A program made the position numbers and the translations under genes. A DNA stretch of 64,000 nucleotides, from positions 3,844,001 through 3,908,000 of the forward strand of contig JAUJPP010000011.1 of NCBI GenBank assembly GCA_030562195.1, in the 5' to 3' direction. Positions 49,237 through 59,600 of the stretch are shown here, piece by piece. Numbering within the stretch: the first letter of the stretch is position 1; every line of letters starts with the position of its first letter. This stretch comes from Nipponacmea schrenckii (lineage: Eukaryota > Mollusca > Gastropoda > Lottiidae). Below the pieces are notes generated by a model. The model saw only the letters and a list, made by a program, of their open reading frames with translations, was not told the origin of the DNA and ran no database searches.

Positions 49237-49954
49237 TATCTCTTGTACAACAAAGTGTTTACATAATATTCAAATGCAATGGCCTTGTTCCAGAAAAATT
49301 AGACACTGGAATCGGAAGTATTTGAAAGGAATAGACTAATCTGATTGGTTAATGATTTTTAAACAATTTTTAAAATCTCTTGACTCGTGGGCTCTTCAAG
49401 TTAAACTTTCCAGCATCCATCAAGCCCCTGGACTCTTTGTCCAAAACTTGGACTATTTAACCAAGTTGAAGAAAGTGTATGTTTAAAATATTAAATCAAT
49501 CAATTTGCTAAGACACAATTCTGAGTTATTTCTGGTAAATATAACACAATAACAATGTATATCAACAAAATTTATTTTAATTAGAAAACATCTGTATATC
49601 ATTTATACTTTTCAATAATTTACACAGAAAATTATTCACATATATCAAACAATTGCATTGCATAGGTTTTTAGAAATTTTACAATTCAAAGAAAAAAACC
49701 AAGACTGAGCACTGAGTTTAACCACTTTCATAAAGTTAAATAGAATAAATTGCACCATGATTTGAACATTTTTGAAAATTTCAATTCACAAACTTTTCAT
49801 ATTAATTTTAAATATATCAACATGTATATAAAATATTTCAAAACTTCCACATAGCCACAAATACAATGTATATTTCATAATTCCAGTTATAACATTTGAG
49901 TTGTTTATTTAAGAATTAAACTTTGGTCACATTAATAGCATTATGGGTTGGGTG

Positions 49955-50190
49955 TGTTGACACAATAGATCACTGACAAATCTGAATAAATGAAAAAGTC
50001 TATTATGTATGTTTGTGGGGTGATCTATTGAGTTTACACACCAATAATGTTAGTGAGACCAAAGTTCTATTCTTATTTTTATATTTGATATACTTTTATT
50101 AATACAAATTCACTTTTATATATAAAATTGCAACAAATATCAAATTGCGTCATTGTTGTGCATTACCTACGTCTGCTCAATCTAACTCAG
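49955..50190 (+). repeat. Dispersed repeat, family E copy 2
   Basis: Shares with 47020 the blocks TCTGAATAAATGA, TATGTATGTTTGTGGGGTGA, GTTTACACACCAATAATGTT, AGTGAGACCAAAGTT and GTCATTGTTGTGCAT. It lies just 3' of the carnitine acetyltransferase gene. Confidence 0.7.
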
Positions 50191-50429
50191 ATTATGTCAC
50201 TTTCAATATTTTCTTCTCCTTCATTTGAATTCTGTATTCTGTCTGCCCCTACTATATTTATCAGCACGAGTAAAAGCATCCTGAAATCTGTTTCAAGTTT
50301 TTTAAGTGAACGTTAATTGTTGCCGTGAATATTGATCACAGAATGTGCAGAACTCACAAATTGACCCTGAATGTCCTTGAACCAGCCGACCATACAGAAA
50401 ATAATTATTAACTATCAACCCACCCTGAT

Positions 50430-50665
50430 CAATAAATGTACAATTAATAAGTCATCTTCACTCATAATTCCAATCCACTCAGGTGTAAACAGGTACGGAA
50501 AATCTGGGAAAAATCAATACCAAGAGGTTTGACCAAGGATCAGCTATTAGAAAGGATCCTTGTAAATCTTAGTTGTTATCCTTGTAAAATCAATACCAAG
50601 AGGTTTGTCCAAGGATCAGCTGGTAGAAATGAGCCTTAGCTGTGAACCTAAGTTGTAAAATATAG
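50430..50665 (-). repeat. Dispersed repeat, family C copy
   Basis: Runs opposite to 43195-43425 and shares AAGTCATCTTCACTCATAAT, CAATACCAAGAGGTTTGACC and AGGATCAGCT. One internal block, AATCAATACCAAGAGGTTTG, is duplicated at 50510 and 50587. It ends about 30 bases short of the CRAT stop codon and so probably forms part of its 3' UTR. Confidence 0.65.
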
Positions 50666-50690
50666 TCTTCCTTTCTTTCTGTAATCTATG

Positions 50691-53600
50691 TTATAATTTG
50701 GCAGGTGCTGGAATGATGGTCTGCATATCTTTCAGAGATTTTTCTAACATATTTTTATATTTTATAGATGATGTTTCCAGGGAGTTATTATAGGCCGAGA
50801 TTGAGAAGTTTAATTGTTTTTCTTGTGGATTATAACAGAGTCCGTAACCATCGGGAACAACTGGTCCAAAACACATCACAGCTTCATAACGTGCACCAAC
50901 CTGAAATTAGCACCATACCGGTTACAATTTACCTGAACAAGTTTATTAAGAATTATTGGTGTGTAAATGATAAGATTTTGTGACTAACTGAATGAGAAGT
51001 CATTTTGTGGCGTGATCAATTTCGTTTACAAACCAATAATAATAATGAGACCAACGTTTAATTCTAATATAATATTTTTTGATACAAATTAAGTGTTTTA
51101 TATGAATGGTTATATGAATTTCCCACAATTCTTAGATTGGGTTATTGTTGTCCATTGCTTACTTCATAGCGTCACATGACGAACTACAATTTATCGAAAA
51201 ATAAATGCCAGTTAGCGTAACTGGATCATTGAAGGGAGTGATAGTAGAAATGTTAATATTTAAGAATGAACGAATACTGACATTGTCATGCAGTGTGCAA
51301 TAAGGTAAGTTTTGTGTAAACTCACCTGACTAGTGGACAGTTTAAAATAGGTACTAGTATTATAGGAACTATCCATATGAAGTTTCGGAACGTCTAACCC
51401 TGTCTCGATAGCAGCTAGTTTTAATCCTAACAGATGACGATCAATAACTTTACCACTTATAGCCTGTAATTATAGCATTTAATATTATACTGGATAATAA
51501 AGACAAATTATTCTTAGATAATTCATTCATAGCTGAGACTTGTTTTACAGGTTTAATATTTTTAATCATAAATATATCAGTATCATTGATTTTAGTAAAA
51601 TAGTTCAGTACCAAATAAGATCATTCATTCATTCATTCATTCAGTATCATTCATTATTATAATTCAGTCAGTACTCATCACTTTATCACTCACTCACTCA
51701 CTCACTCACTCACTCACTCACTCACTCACTCACTCACTCACTCACTCACTCACTCACTCACTCACTCACTCACTCACTCATTCATTCATTCATTCATTCA
51801 TTCATTCAGTATAACAGTAAGTACCATTGATTGTTAGTCGGACTCTGTTTCAGTGGAGACCAACACAATACTCCTATAGATATACAAATACTCTTATTGT
51901 AATATCAACTAAATCAAATTACAATATAAACAAATACAATGGTGAGAGGGAGTTTACAGATATTTTATTAAGTCAAGGGCAATAACTCACACAGAATATG
52001 ATAAATAACTAACCTGGTCTGTGTATTCTCTATGAGCCGTTACAGCTTTTCGTAACAATTCAACTTTACTATCATTATCTATATTACTATCATCCATGGC
52101 TTTAGTAAAATTATACGAATCAATAGAACAGGATCTGATGGTGTCTGAACGACCTTCTTGAAATCTTCTTAATGAAGCTGTTTCATACGTAGCACATGGT
52201 TCATTATATAATCTAGATAAACAACAATCAAAGAACAATCAAAGAGCAATCAAACAGCAATCAAACAACAATCAAACAAAAAATCATTTCTCAAAAACAT
52301 GTAGCTGTTGTATTCTAATCCACTATATCACCTAGGATATTCTATTTCTGAATTAACTAACAGTGAGAAACTGGGTGATGAATAAAATTTGCGACTTGTC
52401 TTTCTCGATATAAAAAATATCACCACTCCTCAATCAAATTGAAAAAACATTAACAAGGCCTCAAAGATTTGCAAATTCATTGACTAGTGGTGATATCTTT
52501 GATATCAAGAGATTCTCTATATATCCACAATAGGGGTCTGTTTTATCTATGTGACTATAATCTGTTATATAATAAAACCAACCTATAATAAGTGAGTTGA
52601 AAGGCCATCTGAATAAAGGCATCAGGACTCATTCGAACTGACTTGGGAAAATTTTTACCATAATCTTTAAATGTCAGTGTACTGATATCTACATCATCGG
52701 CAAATCTGAAATATAGTTTAGTACATGAGGACACCTTCTCTTTTTTCTACTGGTAATTGGGTTAATGAAGAAAGGCAATGTCATACAGTGAGCAATGAGG
52801 GAAATTAACCAGGACAGCAGAAAAAGCTTGATTGTCACCTGTCAAAATGTTGAAAACTAGAAGCCCGGAGAACGTTTTACTGACAATTCTGAGGCACCAA
52901 AATCCTCATGAAAATTTTCATCTTTTAGGATTTTGTAAATTAATCAATCTCTGCTAACAGAAGAAAGTTTTGAGAGAGGACAATTGGTGGGGCTAAATTC
53001 TCAATAGCACGGGTCAAGCTCCTGCAGACCCCACCCTGACGTTGGGGCTTCCACCCTGTTAAAAAATAATTAGAACACAAACCTATCAGCAGCGTCTTCA
53101 GCCTTGCCAATATCATCTAATATATCATTGGTAAGGTTAAATTCTAGTTTTACTGGTGGTGTAATTTCACTAGCACCTTCGTCATTTTTATCATATCTTT
53201 CTCTGTTAAGATACACAAAAATCATAGGTCATTGGTAACCAATCAAATCAATAGACTTTGTCACATGACATCAATATGTTGTGCACGGGTCGACACTCGT
53301 ATCGGGTAATTTGCGTCTGGTGTGATTGGACTACTAATATAGATCACGTGGTTATAAGTCCGTGCAGTTTATGATTTGATAGACGATATATGGGCAGATG
53401 ATCAGAATGGCTTGTTCGGAAAGGTTCGCTTCTCTTTAGTGTTTTCCCAAGAGCATGTCTCCCCCTCGCTATTGAAGGTTTGTTGTATGATATGTTGCCC
53501 TTGTTGTCCTTGTTAATAAATGATAATTAACGGCATTCGTCTTTCCTTACAGTGGTGGCTGGAGTGGTTCGGATCTCGCTCTGCCGGGCCCATCCGAAAA

Positions 53601-56600
53601 AAGTAGTAGGACACAGGTACGACTTTATGGTGACTCAGAGTTAAATTTTTAGAAAGATTTTTAACAGATAAGGAAGTAGATTTTTGCTGCTTCTATCAAA
53701 GTGGAGCTAAAATAGATGATATTCTACCGCTGGTTCAGAAAAACCTTCCAGATGGAAATTCTGGGTTTTTGATCATCAAACTTGCAGTTGGAATCAACAA
53801 CTTGACGACTTTTGAAGGTAATCAAAAATTAATTTTCTCTGGAGAACCCTCTAGTTCCATTTTGAGTAGTCTTTCTAATTAAAGTCAGGGGTAAAGAGTC
53901 TTGTACCAAAGGCATTGGTAGGTATCGTTACAATACCACCCATTATTTTCCATAAGTTTAATAAATCTGCACCTGATACAGAACGAGAGCAGCAGTCCCA
54001 CCTTTGAAAAAATTAGAACAAAAGATTAAGCGCCGGGCCCTTTCCAAAAAATTAAAAATTCATTGAAGGGTTAAAATTTCATTTTCGGTGGGTAATTTCA
54101 CTGTTTCTTTTTAAAATTTTTTCTCTTTTAAATAAAAAATCATAGTAGGAAAATAAGCGCCGTAATTTTTGACAATATGACACCTGACCAAAATAATATC
54201 ATGTTGTTCATGTATCAGTTTTTTTTAAATTATCTGATGAACAGTTGAAATTAGAAGCCATTCCATATCTTATAGAATTAGAATACAAAAATAACTTCTA
54301 TCTTCTCTATAACACGAAATACAAAGCCAATATTATGGTAGAACTCACTTCTCCATCTCATGAAATGATACGTGTAAATTGTGTGGAAATGTTAAGGTCC
54401 TTGTTATTAAAAAAGTGAGTTATACCATAATATTGTCTTTGTGTTTCTTGTTATATCTGTTCTCTTTTTAAATAAATGTTGTTTAAATTTATCTATCTAT
54501 TCTATATACTGAAGTACTTGTCATCTCAGTTGTTCAGTAATAATATAATATTCTAGTAGATCTTATCATATAATCTGTTTGTTGGAGATACTTACATAAA
54601 AGCTAAAACATGATCCATGATAGCTGCTATAGCTGGTCCTTCAGCTGTTGTATGTTCATAATTTAACCCACAACGACCATCATCGCCCACTATAAACTGA
54701 AATATAATTAATAATAAATTAATATATAGTATGTTTCTGATAAAACACCAAGGGCATGCTATAGTTGTTGGGTGAGCAGGACAGTCACTGACTGATCGAG
54801 CCTATTTTCAACCAGTCATTTAAGATATATAATCGGTCATGACCAGCATACATGGTCAAATCAACAGTCCTGTTGGTTATCTAGTGGTGACTATTTTGTT
54901 GTCTTAGACTTTTACCATGAGATTTTATTGTTTTTTTTTGTTAGAGAGCTTCTTCTCAATTCAATGTTATTTTTATTCTTTTTAACCATATACTCTTATA
55001 AAATTGAAAATGGCTTCGTTAAAAGATTCGCAAGTTCCATTTTTGTAAAAAGAAAGATTTTGTTCAAAGTGTGATATTTCTCAAAATATATCAGAAATGT
55101 GATGATGGCCCTTATTGTTCACTGCCTGTTCTCATTAGCCCATTAGCCCATAAGGACTAGGACGTAAAACTCCATTTAATTTTTCGTAATAGTACATTTA
55201 GAAATGAGATATCCAGAGTTTAAATGAAGGCCTACCTGAAGAATTTATAAAAAAAACTACTAGGTGTGGTTCTTGTGCAGTAGGTCTCATAATAAAAAGC
55301 ATGATTTAAGATTCAATTGAAAAATAATAATAACCTGAAGTGTTTTATCATACCAACGATTACCAGAGAAATACTGGCTACCACCTCCATATAACATCTC
55401 CTTACAACTGATAGAGTTATCCTTCCCTTCATCCTTACTCTGGGGCATCTGACCATCTATACACAACACAAATATACTGCGCTGTAGATTCTCAAAGTGA
55501 GATTTGTTTTTCTTATCTAAAATATAAATATAATATTTTCGTTATTGGGATAACACTTTCTTGGTATAGCACAGATTCTATTGCTGAAAATTGGCTGAGA
55601 CCCGAACGGGTTTCGAACCAGAGATCTCAAAGTCAGGCACCTAATCTCCAGCAATACATGTCAACCGTCTAGAGAGTCCATTGGCCGAGTGTGAGTTGCA
55701 TTGAAAAGTAAAGACCGCTCTTCTTGTTTGCAACCAAGCAAAGCTGGTGATAACCATGGTGTAAGGTTCGTTTTATCCAGCAATATGGAAAATAAATATA
55801 TGTTTCAGAAAGAAGAAACCCAAATAGACATTGCTATGTGAATCCTAGGCAGTTAAATCTCGTTCCTAATGTACACATAAAAATACAATTAAATCCAGAA
55901 ACGTAATATACAACTAGTATTTGGTCGTAAGAGGGTGGTAGATTCTGTCAAACTATATTGAAATGTTGGGACAAACAAGTTGAAGTTGTGATGTTTTACC
56001 TTTAAGAAGTTTAATATAAACATCAGACCACGTCTTTCGATCCTGGACACCGAAGATTCCTACAGGTGGAACTGGTGTTTGAGACTGATTCACTATCGAC
56101 ATTAACCCTTCATATATCTGATCTATATTTAATACATCACCTTCTTTACCATATACATCTAACGAAAATATCTACAAAATAATACAACACTATCTTTACT
56201 ATATACATCTAACGAAAATATCTACAAAATAATACAACACTATCTTTACCATATACATCTAACGAAAATATCTACAAAATAATACAACACTATCTTTACC
56301 ATATACATCTAACGAAAATATCTACAAAATAATACAACACTATCTTTACCATATACATCTAACGAAAATATCTACAAAATAATACAACACTATCTTTACC
56401 ATATACATCTAACGAAAATATCTACAAAACTAGAATTGCTTACAATTATGAACGTATTTCGAGAGCCTTAAAATATTATGTAGGCTAAATTTGCAATTAC
56501 CAAACATCTAGACAATATATTGAATATCATTTGACCTAGTTTTCAAAGTCATAAAATAATTAGGTCACACCTTCCGTAACGGTTAATGATGGCGAAAATA

Positions 56601-59600
56601 TGAAAATTATCAATTTTTGCTGTATTTAAGTACACTTATCTCTATGAATTTTTTAAGTAAGCCAAATTAAAAAAATATCTACTCGTAGACAATATATTGA
56701 ATATTATTTGACCTAATTTTCAAGGTCATAGATTAAGTGGGTCACACCTTCCGTACCCGTTAAAGTGACCTAATTTTGAAAAAATCGAAATTTAAATAAT
56801 TCGAAAGAAAATACGAAATTTGAAAATCGGTCTCCAAGAAAAGGTAGATAATGATCCATTGTATCTATGTGCTAAATTTCATCAAAATCGGTCTATCAGT
56901 AGTGTCTGAATTTCGGATTTAAGAATTGTAACGAAAATTCAAAATGGCGGCCGATATGGCAGCTTGACCTAATTATTTAGGTCAAATCAATTACTATTGA
57001 CAAGTTATTTATAAAACAGCTTTCACTTTTCACCTAGCAGTTATAGACCGGAAGTTACGTAATTACGTCATTTGAGGCTAAACCGGAAGTGGATTTTTTT
57101 TTTCACATTTTTTCAAAAATTATAAACATATCGCCTATCAACTGGTAAAGTTTCAAAATTTTACCATTTATATTAAAGGAGAAATCACGGTCTGAAATTT
57201 TTGCCGATGACCCTTGAATATTGAATTGCAAATCGTGGGTAAAATTTTTAACCTAATTGCATAAAACCTATAATTGTTAGTTGACAAATACATTGAAGTT
57301 TTCAAATCTGAAAATCCGGTCAAAATCGAACTGAAAATAAACTTGCTAAAGCAAAAAAACCTGAACTTCCGGTTCTCACTTCCTGTCAGAGATAGAACTT
57401 CCGGTTTTGTTTTATTTGATAATAGAAATCATTCTAAGATCAACTGTAGATTTAGAATTTCTGCACCTTTTACCAGTTTGTCTGCAAACTCATCCAAGAA
57501 TTACAAAAAAAAAAAAAAAAAAAAAAATAAAATAATCCGAACGATTACAATACGTTTTCGACAAAGTCGAAATACGTAATAATACATCACCTTCTTTACC
57601 ATATACATCTAACGAAAATATCTACAAAATAATACAACACTATCTTTACTATATACATCTAACGAAAATATCTACAAAATAATACAACACTATCTTTACC
57701 ATATACATCTAACGAAAATATCTACAAAATAATACAACACTATCTTTACCATATACATCTAACGAAAATATCTACAAAATAATACAACACTATCTTTACC
57801 ATATACATTTAACGAAAATATCTACAAAATAATACAACACTATCTTTACCATATACATCTAACGAAAATATCTACAAAATAATACAACACTATCTTTACC
57901 ATATACATCTAACGAAAATATCTACAAAATAATACAACACTATCTTTACTATATACATCTAACGAAAATATCTACAAAATAATACACTTATTATAATACA
58001 AATATTTTCAAAATATATAAAACCAAGAAAGATATAAACCAAGAAAGATGTTAACCAAGATAGATATTAACCAAGATAGATATAAACCAAGATAGATATA
58101 AACCAAGAAAGATACAAACCAAGAAAGATATAAACCAAGAAAGATATAAACCAAGAAAGATATAAACCAAGATAGATATAAACCAAGAAAGATATAAACC
58201 AAGATAGATATAAACCAAGAAAGATACAAACCAAGAAAGATATAAACCAAGAAAGATATAAACCAAGAAAGATATAAACCAACCAAGAAAGATATAAACC
58301 AAGAAAGATATAAACCAAGATAGATATAAACCAAGAAAGATATAAACCAAGAAAGATATAAACCAAGAAAGATATAAACCAAGATAGATATAAACCAAGA
58401 AAGATATAAACCAAGAAAGATATAAACCAAGAAAGATATAAAGCAAGAAAGATATAAAGCAAGAAAGATATAAACCAAGATAGATATAAACCAAGAAAGA
58501 TATAAACCAAGATAAGATATAAACCAAGAAAGATATAAACCAAGATAGATATAAACCAAGAAAGATATAAACCAAGATAGATATAAACCAAGAAAGATAT
58601 AAACCAAGATAAGATATAAACCAAGAAAGATATAAACCAAGAAAGATATAAACCAAGAAAGATATAAACTAAGATAGATATAAACCAAGAAAGATATAAA
58701 CCAAGATAAATATAAACCAAGAAAGATATAAAGCAAGATAGATATAAACCAAGAAAGATATAAACCAAGATAGAATATAAACCAAGAAAGATATAAACCA
58801 AGATAGATATAAACCAAGAAAGATATAAACCAAGAAAGATATAAACCAAGAAAGATATACAACCAAGAAAGATATAAACCAAGAAAGATATAAACCAAGA
58901 AAGATATAAACCAAGATAGATATAAACCAAGAAAGATATAAACCAAGATAGATATAAACCAAGAAAGATATAAACCAAGATAGATATAAACCAAGAAAGA
59001 TATAAACAAGAAAGATATAAACCAAGATAGATATAAACCAAGAAAGATATAAACCAAGAAAGATATAAACCAAGATAAATATAAACCAAGAAAGATATAA
59101 AGCAAGATAGATATAAACCAAGAAAGATATAAACTAAGATAGATATAAACCAAGAAAGATATAAACCAAGAAAGATATAAACCAAGATAGATATAAACCA
59201 AGAAAGATATAAACCAAGAAAGATATAAACCAAGAAAGATATAAACAAGAAAGATATAAACCAAGATAGATATAAACCAAGATAGATATAAACCAAGAAA
59301 GATATAAACCAAGATAGATATAAACCAAGAAAGATATAAACCAAGAAAATATAAACCAAGAAAGATATAAACCAAGAAAGATATAAACCAAGAAAGATAT
59401 AAACCAAGAAAGATATAAACCAAGAAAGATATAAACCAAGAAAGATATAAACCAAGATAGATATAAACCAAGAAAGATATAAACTAAGATAGATATAAAC
59501 CAAGAAAGATATAAACCAAGATAAATATAAACCAAGAAAGATATAAACCAAGAAAGATATAAACCAAGATAGATATAAACCAAGATAGATATAAACCAAG

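Noticed and set aside
49139..49339. 66-codon plus-strand frame
   Set aside because: The first half is the family A MITE arm; the frame recurs wherever that arm occurs.
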